This document shows, one piece after another, positions 1 through 8,643 of a DNA stretch of 64,000 bases. The notes beneath the pieces were generated by a model, which had not been told where the DNA came from, did not search any database, and saw only the letters and a program-made list of their open reading frames with translations. Within the stretch, counting starts at the first letter, position 1. Every line of letters starts with the position of its first letter. The translations under genes and the position numbers were made by a program. Origin of the DNA: Zoogloea sp. (lineage in GTDB: Bacteria > Pseudomonadota > Gammaproteobacteria > Burkholderiales > Rhodocyclaceae); assembly GCF_023150065.1 (NCBI RefSeq), contig NZ_JAKLLN010000020.1:43722-107721 (forward strand), in the 5' to 3' direction.

Positions 1-696
1 GGCGGCGCCCATCTGTTCGGTTGGCACCGGACGACCCAGCACCTCCTGCATCAGCCTCGCCAGCAGCAGGCGCGCGGTGGCGTAGTCGTAACCCGGGTCC
101 GTCTCGATAAGACTGCGGGCCGACAGGATCAGGGCCTGGGTGACCTCCTCGATCGCGACTCCGTCATACAGATTGCGCAGGGCGTGCTCGAGGATCAGAT
201 CTGCCGATACGCTCTCCTCCAGCCCGATGCAGGCGGCGACGCACACCGCTCTCAGCTCGGCGACATCGAGGGGGAGCCTGGCTCCGTCCACCCTCACGTG
301 CAGCGCGGAGGTGGTGACAGCCGCGACAACACGGGCGGCCCGCTCTTCGGCACGGCGCTCCCGGTAGAGGACGTAGGCACGGGCCACGTCATGCTCGCCG
401 GAGCGCATCAGGGCCAGTTCCACCTGGTCCTGGATGTCCTCGATGTGCACGGTGCCCCCGTCGGGCAGGCGACGGGTCAAGGAGCGCACCACCACGTCGG
501 TAAGACGTGCCACCACTTCCCGCACCCGGGAAGAGCCGGCACTCTGGCTCCCCTCCACGGCGAGGAAAGCCTTGGTCATCGCCACGGCAATCTTCTCCGG
601 ATCAAAAGCGACGACGGCGGCGTTGCGACGGATAACCTGGAAGGCCACGAGCGAAGGCTCGGTGCCTGCATTGAGGGCTAGGACGTTCGAGGACAA
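1..696 (-). CDS. nrdA: Ribonucleoside-diphosphate reductase alpha subunit, N-terminal part (truncated by window edge)
   Basis: Class I ribonucleotide reductase large subunit, which makes deoxyribonucleotides from ribonucleoside diphosphates. Only the N-terminal 232 codons lie in the window. The translation has an ATP-cone allosteric domain (about residues 15-110, with VIRRN, FDPEKI, AMTKAFLAVEG and HIEDIQDQVELALM) followed by the start of the reductase N-terminal domain. I chose a TTG start at 696 because GGAGAG lies a few bases upstream and no ATG or GTG in frame sits next to a ribosome site. This start is not certain. A cobalamin riboswitch lies upstream on the same strand, which fits a B12-independent class I enzyme that is switched off when B12 is available to a B12-dependent isoenzyme elsewhere. 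The catalytic cysteines are outside the window. Confidence 0.88.
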   Translation of the reverse strand, partial: MSSNVLALNAGTEPSLVAFQVIRRNAAVVAFDPEKIAVAMTKAFLAVEGSQSAGSSRVREVVARLTDVVVRSLTRRLPDGGTVHIEDIQDQVELALMRSGEHDVARAYVLYRERRAEERAARVVAAVTTSALHVRVDGARLPLDVAELRAVCVAACIGLEESVSADLILEHALRNLYDGVAIEEVTQALILSARSLIETDPGYDYATARLLLARLMQEVLGRPVPTEQMGAA

Positions 697-757
697 AGGG
701 ACTCTCCGGTTCGGAGGGCGGAGAATCCAGCGCAGAGGGGCAACGCGAAGCCGCGTC

Positions 758-779
758 GGCACGGAAATGGCACCGTGCC
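758..779 (-). other. Hairpin in the nrdA leader
   Basis: Perfect 7-bp inverted repeat (GGCACGG / CCGTGCC) with an 8-base loop, between the riboswitch aptamer and the nrdA start. It has no T-tract, so it is not a classical intrinsic terminator. It may be part of the riboswitch expression platform, acting on translation or Rho access; that role is inferred. Confidence 0.4.
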
Positions 780-861
780 CAGCAACGACCTGCTGCATTC
801 GGAAAAACTCGACATGCTCACACCTTTCGCCAGGGACACCCCGCCCCATTGTTGCAAAGAA

Positions 862-1058
862 GGTTGTGGCAGGTCTCCTGGCTCTCGGGTCAGCATGCAC
901 CACCGGCCTTCCCGGACACATACCGACGTCCAGTGGCAAAGTGGGAGGGGTGCACTCTCCGATGACAGTTGCGGGGGCAGCTCCGGGTTTCAGGTTTGAA
1001 CCTGGCACCGGATTCCCTTTTAATCCCCTTGGTGATGGGAACCAACAACGCCCGCAGT
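862..1058 (-). promoter_or_regulatory. Cobalamin (B12) riboswitch upstream of nrdA
   Basis: Read on the minus strand, this stretch carries the conserved cobalamin aptamer elements in the right order. They are AAAAGGGAA with GGTGCCAGG, the core GAGCTGCCCCCGCAACTGT, a GCCACTG element, a P-arm ending in GGAAGGCCGGTGGT, and the 3' core GAGCCAGGAGACCTGCC. Short GTTG/CAAC segments at the two ends can close P1. It lies about 165 bases before the nrdA start. Binding of adenosylcobalamin would be expected to reduce nrdA expression. The boundaries are approximate. Confidence 0.93.
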
Positions 1059-1291
1059 ATGCATACGAGAGCGATGCCTCGTCAACAAGGACACTACAGG
1101 TAGTCGTTTTTCAGGAATTTTTACCATATGTGCCATTCATCTGTGCTCTGAGGGGGTCTCCTTGCCGCTCCTTCTGCCTCCGCGCTGCCCCGGGCCCTGA
1201 TTGGAATCCCTCAGATCTTTAAAATCATTATTTGCTAATATTCAGGGTTCGCGGCCACTCGGCCGCCTCATGTTCATACGCAAGGATCCTC
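1059..1291. promoter_or_regulatory. Divergent promoter region between nrdA leader and rhodanese gene
   Basis: AT-rich pockets at 1105-1135 and 1212-1245 stand out from the GC-rich surroundings and probably hold the two promoters. A 16-base near-palindrome at 1091-1106 (ACACTA CAGG TAGTCG) resembles an NrdR box, the usual repressor site of ribonucleotide reductase genes, but I could not see a convincing second box at the normal spacing. A TAATAT -10-like hexamer is near 1236. No coding content is visible here. Confidence 0.35.
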
Positions 1292-1672
1292 ATGAAAACC
1301 GCCCACGATCTGGTCATGGCCGCCAAAGCCCTCATCCGCGAAGTGTCCCTTGATGACGCCGAGCAAGCCATTCGCGACGCCGATGTGTTGCTGGATGTAA
1401 GAGAGGCGGATGAATTCGCAGCAGGCCATCTGCCTGGCGCCCTTCATGTTTCCCGGGGGATGCTCGAGTTCAAGCTGGCCGGAACCCCCGAGCTGAGCAG
1501 TCGTGACCTGAAAGTTGTGCTGTATTGCAAGACTGGGGGTCGCGCGGCACTCGCAGCCAAAGCCTTGCAGGACATGGGCTATGTCCATGTCCAGTCCCTT
1601 GCAGGGGGAGCCGATGCCTGGGCCGCCGCGGGCCACCCCCTCGTCCGGCCGAGTCTTCCGGCCTTTGACTGA
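1292..1672 (+). CDS. Rhodanese-domain protein
   Basis: Single-domain rhodanese of 126 residues. After a short helical lead, the sequence shows the family landmarks LLDVREADEFAAGHLPGA (about residues 37-54) and the active-site loop with the persulfide-forming cysteine in LYCKTGGRAALAA (about residues 79-91). Such small proteins move sulfane sulfur or act in stress responses; the substrate here is unknown. I chose ATG 1292 because AAGGAT lies 8 bases upstream. An in-frame ATG at 1232 would add 20 residues without family similarity. No signal peptide is visible, so it is cytoplasmic. It stands alone, between the nrdA leader and prc. A 7-bp hairpin at 1702-1719 after the stop has no clear T-tract. 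Confidence 0.88.
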   Translation: MKTAHDLVMAAKALIREVSLDDAEQAIRDADVLLDVREADEFAAGHLPGALHVSRGMLEFKLAGTPELSSRDLKVVLYCKTGGRAALAAKALQDMGYVHVQSLAGGADAWAAAGHPLVRPSLPAFD

Positions 1673-1824
1673 TTGATTTAAGCGGGTTCCGGGGCGGCGC
1701 TGCAGTTTTTGCAAACTGCCCGGCACCTTTGAAGAACGTCCACACCATTTAGCTGTCGACGGAGGCTATGGAAGCATGTAGTTTCAGGCCGCTAGGCTAT
1801 CAACGAACGTTGTGGAGTAATTGA

Positions 1825-3969
1825 GTGAAGAAAAGGCTGATCTGGGCCCTGGTGGCAACCGCGTTTGCTGCACCCGCCGCCTCGCTGGAGGCGCCAGCGA
1901 CGCCCCCCCGTCTTGTGCCAACCGTCGAACATGCCCAGACGGCTTACCTGAGCTCACAGCTGCTGGGGCGCTATCACTACAAGACCCAGCCCCTTGATGA
2001 CGCCATGTCGGAGAAGATCTTCGACCGCTACCTCAAGGCTCTCGATCCGGAGCGGCTGTTCTTCACCCAGGCCGACATCGACAGTTTCTCGGACGCCCGT
2101 ACGCGCCTTGATGATGCGATCCTGCGTGGCAACCTGAGCATCCCCTTTGCCATCTTCCAGCGTTACGAGCAGCGCACCGTCGAGCGTCTGACCCACGCCC
2201 GCGACGTGCTCAAGCAGGGTTTCGAGTTCGACACCAAGGAGAGTTATCCCTACCTCCGCGAAAAGGCGCCGTGGCCGAAGGACGATGCCGAAGTCCGCGA
2301 TCTGTGGCGCAAGCGCGTCAAGAACGACTGGCTGCGCCTCAAGATGGCCGGCAAGGACGACAAGGCGATCCGCGAGACCCTCGAGAAGCGTTACGACAAT
2401 TATCTGGCCCGGGCGGCGCGCAACAAGAGCGACGACGTCTTCCAGATCTTCATGAACGCCTACGCCATGTCCATCGAGCCCCACACCAATTACCTGGGGC
2501 GTAGTGCTTCCGACGACTTCGACATCTCCATGCGCCTGTCCCTGGTCGGGATCGGTGCCGTGCTACAGGAGCGGGATGAGTACATCACCATCCGCGAGCT
2601 GGTTCCTGGCGGCCCTGCGGCCAAGTCGGGAAAGCTCGCTGTCGGTGATCGCATCGTCGGTGTCGGGCAGGCCGAAGGGACGATCAGCGACGTGGTCGGC
2701 GCACGGGTGGATGAGGTGGTCAAGCTGATCCGCGGGACCAAGGACACGCGGGTCGTGCTGGACATCCTGCCGGCCGAGGCGGGCCCGGATGGCAAGCACA
2801 AGCAGGTCGCCCTGGTACGTGACAAGATCAAGCTCGAGGAGCAGGCCGCCCGCAAGTCCGTCATCCGGGTCGGCGAGGGCCCTGCCCTGCGCAAGATCGG
2901 TGTGATCACCCTCCCCGCCTTCTATGAAGACTTTGAAGGCCGACGCCGGGGTGACAAGGATTTCCGCAGCGCCAGTCGCGACGTCGTGCGCCTGATCGAC
3001 GAGTTGAAGAAGGAGAAGGTTGACGGGCTGCTGGTCGACCTGCGCAACAACGGCGGTGGTTCCCTGCGGGAGGCCGTCGAGCTGACCGGGCTTTTCATCG
3101 ACAAGGGACCGGTGGTGCAGCAGCGCCGTCCGGACGGCAAGATCGGCGTCGAGAGTGATGAAAACGCCGGTGTGGCCTGGGCCGGGCCGATGGCGATCAT
3201 GATCAACAGGGGGTCTGCATCGGCATCGGAGATCTTTGCGGCCGCCCTGCAGGACTACGGCCGTGCGCCCATCATCGGCGAGCAGAGCTTTGGCAAGGGC
3301 ACGGTGCAGACCCTCATCAATCTTGACGACGTCGCCAAGAACGACAAGCCGAAGTTTGGGGATCTGAAGATGACGGTGGCCCAGTTCTTCCGGGTCAACG
3401 GGGGCACCACCCAGCTCAAGGGCGTGATGCCCGACATCCGTTTTCCGTCCATCGCCGATCCGGATTCCCAGGGGGAGTCCAGCTACGACAACGCCCTGCC
3501 CTGGACCCAGATCGATGCCGCCAGCTATCGCCCGGTGGGCACGCTGAAAGACCTCGTCCCTGCCCTGCAAAGCCGGCACCAGGCCCGCATTGCCAAGGAC
3601 AAGAGCTTTCAGGCGCTGCTGGACGATGTGGCCGAGTTCAAACGGCTGCGCGAGAACCGCTCAATCTCGCTGAACGAAGCCGAGCGGCGCAAGGAAAAGG
3701 ACGTGCGCGAGGCACGCCTCAAGGCCAGGGAGAAGATCGACGGCAAGGACAAGCTGACCGCCTTGCGAGACGATGGCCTGCAGGTGGGCGAGCGCAGTCT
3801 GGCGGCAGATCTGGCCGCCGAGAAGGCCCGCAAGGAGGTCAAGGATGTGCTGCTGGATGAGGCGGCGCGTATCGTGGCCGATGAAGCCGAACTGCTGGGC
3901 ACCCGCCCGCAACTGGCCTTGAGGGAAAAGCAGAAAGGCTTGCTGCAGCCAGCGGAAGCCGTACGCTAA
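1825..3969 (+). CDS. prc: Tail-specific (C-terminal processing) protease, S41 family
   Basis: Periplasmic serine protease that degrades or trims proteins from their C-terminus, 714 residues, close to the length of E. coli Prc. It has an N-terminal signal peptide (MKKRLIWALVATAFAAPAAS), an N-terminal helical region with DPERLFFTQADI, a PDZ domain at about residues 235-325 (VGIGAVLQ...VPGGPAAKSG...VGDRIV) and the S41 catalytic core. The catalytic dyad is read as Ser466 in GSASASE and Lys491 in FGKGTVQ, 25 residues apart as in E. coli Prc. A long charged C-terminal helical region (about residues 590-714) follows. The GTG start at 1825 has GGAG about 8 bases upstream. It is a single gene and runs tail to tail with the next gene, overlapping its end by 4 bases. 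Confidence 0.96.
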   Translation: MKKRLIWALVATAFAAPAASLEAPATPPRLVPTVEHAQTAYLSSQLLGRYHYKTQPLDDAMSEKIFDRYLKALDPERLFFTQADIDSFSDARTRLDDAILRGNLSIPFAIFQRYEQRTVERLTHARDVLKQGFEFDTKESYPYLREKAPWPKDDAEVRDLWRKRVKNDWLRLKMAGKDDKAIRETLEKRYDNYLARAARNKSDDVFQIFMNAYAMSIEPHTNYLGRSASDDFDISMRLSLVGIGAVLQERDEYITIRELVPGGPAAKSGKLAVGDRIVGVGQAEGTISDVVGARVDEVVKLIRGTKDTRVVLDILPAEAGPDGKHKQVALVRDKIKLEEQAARKSVIRVGEGPALRKIGVITLPAFYEDFEGRRRGDKDFRSASRDVVRLIDELKKEKVDGLLVDLRNNGGGSLREAVELTGLFIDKGPVVQQRRPDGKIGVESDENAGVAWAGPMAIMINRGSASASEIFAAALQDYGRAPIIGEQSFGKGTVQTLINLDDVAKNDKPKFGDLKMTVAQFFRVNGGTTQLKGVMPDIRFPSIADPDSQGESSYDNALPWTQIDAASYRPVGTLKDLVPALQSRHQARIAKDKSFQALLDDVAEFKRLRENRSISLNEAERRKEKDVREARLKAREKIDGKDKLTALRDDGLQVGERSLAADLAAEKARKEVKDVLLDEAARIVADEAELLGTRPQLALREKQKGLLQPAEAVR

Positions 3970-4415
3970 GAAGCCTTCCGGACGGCAGTGTGCGGGCGGG
4001 ATGCCTCGGTGTCCTGCCCGTCGTCCATAAGGCGGCGATAACGCGAGACACCCTGCAGCGTGGTCGGGACGAGTTCCTGGATCACTGACAACACCTGGTT
4101 GCGCCACTCCCGCGCCGGGCCCGAGTGGGAAAAGTGCAAGGCCTCCCAGCGTGCCCACGGTACGTCGGGCATGTCCGCCTTGTCGGCATCGGGCAGCGCG
4201 AGAACGCTCTCACGCATCACCTCCAGCGACGCCATCATCTCCTCGCGCAAGGCCGGTTGTGCGAACACGGTTTCCCCGTCACGGCTGGCAACGCAGCGTC
4301 CGATGGCCTCCGCCGCATCCTGAAGATTGCCCAGCAGGGCGCCCCGCAAGACCTGGGCGCTGTGGTGCGGCCGCCGGGCGGGTGCTGTATCTGGACGGGA
4401 GATGCGATGCGACAT
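3966..4415 (-). CDS. Conserved hypothetical protein, 149 residues
   Basis: I do not recognise a family. The protein is soluble, without signal peptide or membrane segment, mostly helical by composition, with a region rich in acidic and aromatic residues in the middle (PDADKADMPDVPWARWEALHF). The coding sense was preferred over the plus-strand frames because its composition is protein-like, while the opposite frames are rich in Arg, Pro and Ser. It ends 4 bases inside the 3' end of prc on the other strand. A 5-bp palindrome (ACGAG TTACT CTCGT, 4465-4479) lies in its upstream region. Confidence 0.6.
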   Translation of the reverse strand: MSHRISRPDTAPARRPHHSAQVLRGALLGNLQDAAEAIGRCVASRDGETVFAQPALREEMMASLEVMRESVLALPDADKADMPDVPWARWEALHFSHSGPAREWRNQVLSVIQELVPTTLQGVSRYRRLMDDGQDTEASRPHTAVRKAS

Positions 4416-4586
4416 GGGGTGGTTTTCCGGTGATGGGCCCCGGCCGGAGCCGGGAAAATCCGTGACGAGTTACTCTCGTCTTACGGGGGCCGCATTCTAT
4501 CCCCTTCATATGACAGGGAAAAGTTGATGCTGTAAGCCCATGTGACAAGCGCCACGGGGGCCAGCCAAGGACCAACCGGCAGTGGC

Positions 4587-4621
4587 CCAAAAAACAATGG
4601 CGACCCCGAGGGATCGCCATT
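4587..4621 (-). terminator. Intrinsic terminator of the HU gene
   Basis: On the minus strand an 8-bp perfect stem (AATGGCGA / TCGCCATT) with a 10-base loop is followed by GTTTTTT. It lies about 50 bases after the HU stop codon. Confidence 0.9.
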
Positions 4622-4668
4622 CCTGAAGCGTGCCCGACAAAGCGCCGGACACATTCCGCAGGGCGGGT

Positions 4669-4944
4669 TCAGCTGTTCACCGCATCCTTCAGCTTGGAGC
4701 CGGCGGAGAACTTGGGCTGCTTGGAGGCCGCGATCTGGATCTCGGCGCCCGTCTGCGGGTTACGACCGACGCGGGCAGCACGTTCGCCGACGGCGAAGGT
4801 GCCGAAACCAACGAGAGTCACGCTTTCGCCCTTGGCGAGGGCTTCGGTGATGATTTCCATCACGCCGTCAACGGCACGGCCGGCGTCGGCCTTGGTCAAA
4901 CCACTCTTGCCTGCCAGCGCATCGATCAGTTCAGTCTTGTTCAT
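4669..4944 (-). CDS. hupB: HU-family DNA-binding protein
   Basis: Nucleoid protein of 91 residues, the normal HU length. The family features are plain: [21 protein letters not shown], then [25 protein letters not shown], the beta-arm that inserts into the DNA minor groove with the RNPQTG motif and its intercalating proline, and a C-terminal helix [12 protein letters not shown]. It binds and bends DNA without strong sequence preference and works as a dimer. The gene is monocistronic, with its own intrinsic terminator downstream. hupB versus hupA naming is by general resemblance only. Confidence 0.95.
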   Translation of the reverse strand: MNKTELIDALAGKSGLTKADAGRAVDGVMEIITEALAKGESVTLVGFGTFAVGERAARVGRNPQTGAEIQIAASKQPKFSAGSKLKDAVNS

Positions 4945-5137
4945 AGCTCGTAATGGGTAGGTGATAAAAATGGGTGGATACAGGAGCTGAGGCAGGTGAC
5001 GCTTTGCGCCTCAAGCGCGCTACAACACCCGCGGGCAGTAGCTTACCTTGCTCTTTTCCGCCTGTGGCGCGAATCTCAAGGTTTTCCGGGGTTTTCCGCC
5101 GTGTTCCGGCACAAAAGGCATGAATCGGCAGCCCCCA

Positions 5138-6514
5138 TCAGCCGTTCGCCAGCTCCCGCAGACGCTCCAGGGCCTCTTCGATACGCTCCACCGCAATCAC
5201 CTGCATTCCGGCGATGTCCTGCTTCGGTGCGTTGGCGCGGGGCACCAGGGCCACGGTGAAGCCCAGCTTGGCAGACTCCTTGAGACGCTCCTGACCCCGG
5301 GGCGCCGGACGGATTTCGCCTGCCAGGCCGACCTCGCCGAAAACCACCAGTTGCCGTGGCAAGGGGCGATTGGTGAGGGACGAAACGATGGCCAGCAGCA
5401 CCGCCAGATCGGCTGCCGGCTCGGCGATCTTGACGCCGCCGACAGCATTGACGAACACATCCTGATCAAAGCACACGACGCCCGCGTGCCGGTGCAGCAC
5501 GGCCAGCAGCATGGCCAGGCGGTTCTGTTCGAGCCCCACCGAGAGCCGCCGCGGGCTCGGGCTGTGGGCGCTATCCACCAGAGCCTGGATCTCGACGAGC
5601 AGCGGCCGGGTACCCTCCTGGGTGACCAGCACGCAGGAGCCGGCCACCTGCTGCCCGTGCTGGGACAGGAAGATGGCCGAGGGGTTGGAGACGCCCTTCA
5701 GCCCCTTCTCGGTCATGGCGAACACGCCCAGCTCGTTCACCGCTCCGAAACGGTTCTTGAAGGCCCGCACCAGCCGGAAGCTGGAGTGGGTGTCGCCTTC
5801 GAAGTAGAGCACGGTGTCGACGATGTGCTCGAGCACCCGTGGTCCGGCCAGGGCGCCATCCTTGGTCACATGGCCGACCATGATCAGCGTGGTGCCGCTC
5901 TGCTTGGCGAAACGTGTGAGCTGGGCGGCACACTCCCGCACCTGGGCCACCGACCCAGGGGCTGAGCCGAGGCTTTCGGAGTAGATGGTCTGGATGGAGT
6001 CCACGACCGCCACGTCGGGTTTGAGATCCCGCAGGGTGCCGAGGATGCGTTCCAGGTTGATCTCGGGCAGGAGTTGCAGACTGCCCGCCTCCAGTTGCAG
6101 GCGCCCTGCCCTCAGCGCCACCTGCTCGGCGGACTCTTCGCCGCTCACGTACAGGGCTTTGAGGTGCCCTGAGAGCAGGGACAACGCCTGCAGCAGCAGG
6201 GTGGACTTGCCGATCCCCGGATCACCGCCGATCAGCACGACGCCCCCCGGCACCAGCCCACCACCCAGCACCCGGTCGAACTCGTCGATGCCGGTAGGCA
6301 CCCGGGGCGATTCCCGCGGGCTGATTTCAGCCAGGGTCTGCAGGCGGCCAGAGTCGCCAGCCAGGGCGCTGAAGCGCTTGGCGACGGGGGCCTCGGGCTC
6401 GACCACCGACTCCACCAGGGTGTTCCAGGCCTTGCAGTGGGGGCACTGCCCCTGCCAGCGGGGTGACTTGCCCCCGCACTCTGAGCAGACGTGCTCGGTC
6501 TTCGCCTTGGCCAT
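5138..6514 (-). CDS. radA: DNA repair protein RadA (Sms)
   Basis: RecA-like ATPase that drives branch migration during recombinational repair; 458 residues. Domains in order: N-terminal four-cysteine zinc finger (CSECG...CPHC, residues 10-27), RecA-like core with Walker A GGDPGIGKS, the RadA signature KNRFG, and a Lon-protease-like C-terminal domain (GVKIAEPAADLAVLLAIVSS and GEVGLAGEIRP). The start at 6514 (MAKAKTEH) matches the family. Longer in-frame starts would run into alr. It begins 5 bases after the alr stop, so alr and radA are very probably cotranscribed. Confidence 0.96.
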   Translation of the reverse strand: MAKAKTEHVCSECGGKSPRWQGQCPHCKAWNTLVESVVEPEAPVAKRFSALAGDSGRLQTLAEISPRESPRVPTGIDEFDRVLGGGLVPGGVVLIGGDPGIGKSTLLLQALSLLSGHLKALYVSGEESAEQVALRAGRLQLEAGSLQLLPEINLERILGTLRDLKPDVAVVDSIQTIYSESLGSAPGSVAQVRECAAQLTRFAKQSGTTLIMVGHVTKDGALAGPRVLEHIVDTVLYFEGDTHSSFRLVRAFKNRFGAVNELGVFAMTEKGLKGVSNPSAIFLSQHGQQVAGSCVLVTQEGTRPLLVEIQALVDSAHSPSPRRLSVGLEQNRLAMLLAVLHRHAGVVCFDQDVFVNAVGGVKIAEPAADLAVLLAIVSSLTNRPLPRQLVVFGEVGLAGEIRPAPRGQERLKESAKLGFTVALVPRANAPKQDIAGMQVIAVERIEEALERLRELANG

Positions 6515-6519
6515 CTGCC

Positions 6520-7599
6520 CTAGCCTTCCAGTACGCGCACCGGAACCCGGGCTGCCAGGGCACAGAAGAGCTCGTAGCTGATGGTGCCGGCGGCGCTGGC
6601 CACCTCGTCGGCAGCCAGGCCGTCGCCCCACAAGGTTACGGGCGAGCCGATGCCGGCTTCTTCCAGATGGGTGAGGTCGCAGGCCAGCATGTCCATGGAC
6701 ACGCGTCCGAGGGTTCGGGTGCGCCGCCCGCCCACCAGGATGGGTGTGCCGGTGGGCGCATGGCGGGGGTAACCGTCGGCATAGCCGCAGGCCACCACAC
6801 CGATGCGCATCGGCCCGGTGGCCTCGAAGGTGCCACCGTAGCCGACCCGCTCGCCAGCGCTCAGGCCTTGGACGCCGATGATCTCGCTGTTCAGGGTCAT
6901 CACCGGCTTCAGCCCTAGGGCTTCGGCGCTATGCAGGTCGGGCATGGGTGAGGCGCCGTAGAGCATGATGCCCGGCCGCACGTACTGCCCGGCGGCCTCG
7001 GGGAAGCGCAGCAAGGCCGCCGAATTGGCCAGGCTCACGGGCAGATCGAGCCCGCTGGTGCAGGCCTTGAAGCGCGCCATCTGCGGGGCGATGCCGGCCT
7101 CGTCATCGGCCCGGGCAAAGTGCGTCATCAGGGTGATGTTGCGGACGCAGTCCAGGGCGCGGAGGCGTGCCAGCGTGGCGCCAAGGGCTTCGCCGGTAAA
7201 GCCGAGGCGGTTCATCCCCGAGTTGATCTTGAGCATCACATCGATGGGGCCGGCAAGTGCTGCCCGCTCCAGCATGGTCAGCTGCGCTTCGCTGTGAATG
7301 GTGGGCGTCAGGCCCAGCGCCACGATGTCGGCCAGATCGGCAGGTTCAAAAAAGCCTTCAAGCAGCACGATGGGCTGGGTCAACCCCGCGTCCCGCAGGG
7401 CCCGGGCCTCGGCCAGATCGAGCAGCGCAAAGCCATCGGCGACCGGGCCCAGGGCCCGGATGGCGTTGTTCAGGCCATGCCCGTAGGCGTTGGCCTTGAC
7501 CACCGCGTAGGCCCTGGCCTGACCGGCCTTGGCACGGGCGATAAGGTAGTTGTGACGCAAGGCTTCCAGATCGATGGAAGCGCGGATCGGACGGGGCAT
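6520..7599 (-). CDS. alr: Alanine racemase
   Basis: PLP-dependent enzyme that converts L-alanine to D-alanine for peptidoglycan; 359 residues, normal for the family. The PLP-binding lysine lies in AVVKANAYGHG near the N-terminus and the second catalytic base, tyrosine, in RVGYGGTF. The C-terminal region has GRVSMDMLACDLT and a typical beta-barrel ending. The start at 7599 (MPRPIRASI) is the family start; the longer in-frame extension overlaps the LysR gene. It lies 4 bases after that LysR gene and 5 bases before radA, giving a three-gene unit. Confidence 0.96.
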   Translation of the reverse strand: MPRPIRASIDLEALRHNYLIARAKAGQARAYAVVKANAYGHGLNNAIRALGPVADGFALLDLAEARALRDAGLTQPIVLLEGFFEPADLADIVALGLTPTIHSEAQLTMLERAALAGPIDVMLKINSGMNRLGFTGEALGATLARLRALDCVRNITLMTHFARADDEAGIAPQMARFKACTSGLDLPVSLANSAALLRFPEAAGQYVRPGIMLYGASPMPDLHSAEALGLKPVMTLNSEIIGVQGLSAGERVGYGGTFEATGPMRIGVVACGYADGYPRHAPTGTPILVGGRRTRTLGRVSMDMLACDLTHLEEAGIGSPVTLWGDGLAADEVASAAGTISYELFCALAARVPVRVLEG

Positions 7600-7603
7600 G
7601 GTT

Positions 7604-8518
7604 TCAGGCTTTTTCAGTGGCGCACATGCGGCCGATTTCCTCGGTGACGAAATCGGCGAAGGTATTGACCAGACGGGAGCGGAACTTGTCCTTGAGCAGG
7701 ATGACTTCCAGCGGGGTATACAGCCGTGGCGACAGGGGCACGCCCACCAGCCGGCCCGCCGTGACCGCACTGCGGATGGCCGCGCTTGAAGCAATGGCGA
7801 TGCCGAAGCCTTGGGCGGCCATGTGCTTCACGGTGGACAGGCTGCCCAGCTCGGCCGCCACGTTGAGATCTTCCAGGGGAATGCCCGCTGCCGTGAAGAA
7901 CTGGTCCACCAGCTCGCGGATGGCATTGCCGGGCTCCCGGTGCAGCAGCGGATAGGCTACCAGTTGCTCTGCCCGCACCGATTTGGCGCTGGCGAGGGGG
8001 TGGTCGGGGGCAACGATCAGCTGCAACTCGTCACGGCCCGCGCTGCGCCTGTCCAGGGTGGGCTGCTCGGTGATGATCTCGATCAGGCCCACGTCGAGGT
8101 TGCGATCCATCACCCGGCTCTCGATGAGCTGGGAGTTGCCGACCGAGACCCGGGGCACCACGCGCGGGTAGCGCCGCTTGAAGCCTTCGAGCAGATAGGG
8201 CAACCAGTAGCCGGCAATGGTGGTGCTGGTGCCCAGATGCAGGATGCCGGAGAGCTCGTCGGTGAGTTCGGAGACCCGGGACTCGAGTTCTTCGGTGAGA
8301 CCGAGGATGCGCTCGGCGTAGGCCATGACCAGCTCACCGGCGGAGGTGAGGGTGACCCGCCCGTGGCCCCGGTCGAAGAGCCGGGTGTTGAACTGCTCTT
8401 CCAGCTGCTTGATCTGGAAAGTCACGGCGGGCTGGGTCATGAACAAGGCTTCGGCAGCCCGGGTGAAGGACCCGTGCCGTGCCACCGCGTGGAAAACCTG
8501 GAGACGTCGATCGGCCAT
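7604..8518 (-). CDS. LysR-family transcriptional regulator
   Basis: 304-residue LysR regulator with an N-terminal winged helix-turn-helix (LQVFHAVARHGSFTRAAEALFMTQPAVTFQIKQLE pattern, read in segments) and a periplasmic-binding-like effector domain (about residues 90-295). The effector domain resembles that of CysB/CbbR-type proteins, but I cannot name the ligand. It is the first gene of a unit with alr and radA and is divergent from lplT. A perfect palindrome of the LysR T-N11-A type lies five bases before its start, which suggests autoregulation and possibly control of lplT. Confidence 0.92.
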   Translation of the reverse strand: MADRRLQVFHAVARHGSFTRAAEALFMTQPAVTFQIKQLEEQFNTRLFDRGHGRVTLTSAGELVMAYAERILGLTEELESRVSELTDELSGILHLGTSTTIAGYWLPYLLEGFKRRYPRVVPRVSVGNSQLIESRVMDRNLDVGLIEIITEQPTLDRRSAGRDELQLIVAPDHPLASAKSVRAEQLVAYPLLHREPGNAIRELVDQFFTAAGIPLEDLNVAAELGSLSTVKHMAAQGFGIAIASSAAIRSAVTAGRLVGVPLSPRLYTPLEVILLKDKFRSRLVNTFADFVTEEIGRMCATEKA

Positions 8519-8522
8519 GGTT

Positions 8523-8539
8523 CATAAATCCGGTTTATG
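8523..8539. promoter_or_regulatory. Candidate LysR operator
   Basis: Perfect inverted repeat CATAAA TCCGG TTTATG between the divergent lysR and lplT genes. It contains T-N11-A, the typical LysR recognition pattern. It sits immediately before the lysR start, so binding there would block its translation leader or promoter. The assignment rests on pattern and position only. Confidence 0.5.
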
Positions 8540-8643
8540 AGTACCCCATTGAATCACAACATTGATCCGTCCGCCAGAACCGACATGACCTTCGTGGTAT
8601 AAAGCGCGGTCCGTCAAATTCACCGAGCCTCCATCTCCCTGCG

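Noticed and set aside
434..1222. Plus-strand open frame of 262 codons across the nrdA start and leader
   Set aside because: It lies over the riboswitch and the ATP-cone coding region of nrdA on the other strand and has a Ser/Arg/Thr-rich composition.
1702..1719. 7-bp hairpin after the rhodanese gene as a terminator
   Set aside because: The stem is AT-rich and short and no T-tract follows it; too weak to list as a terminator.
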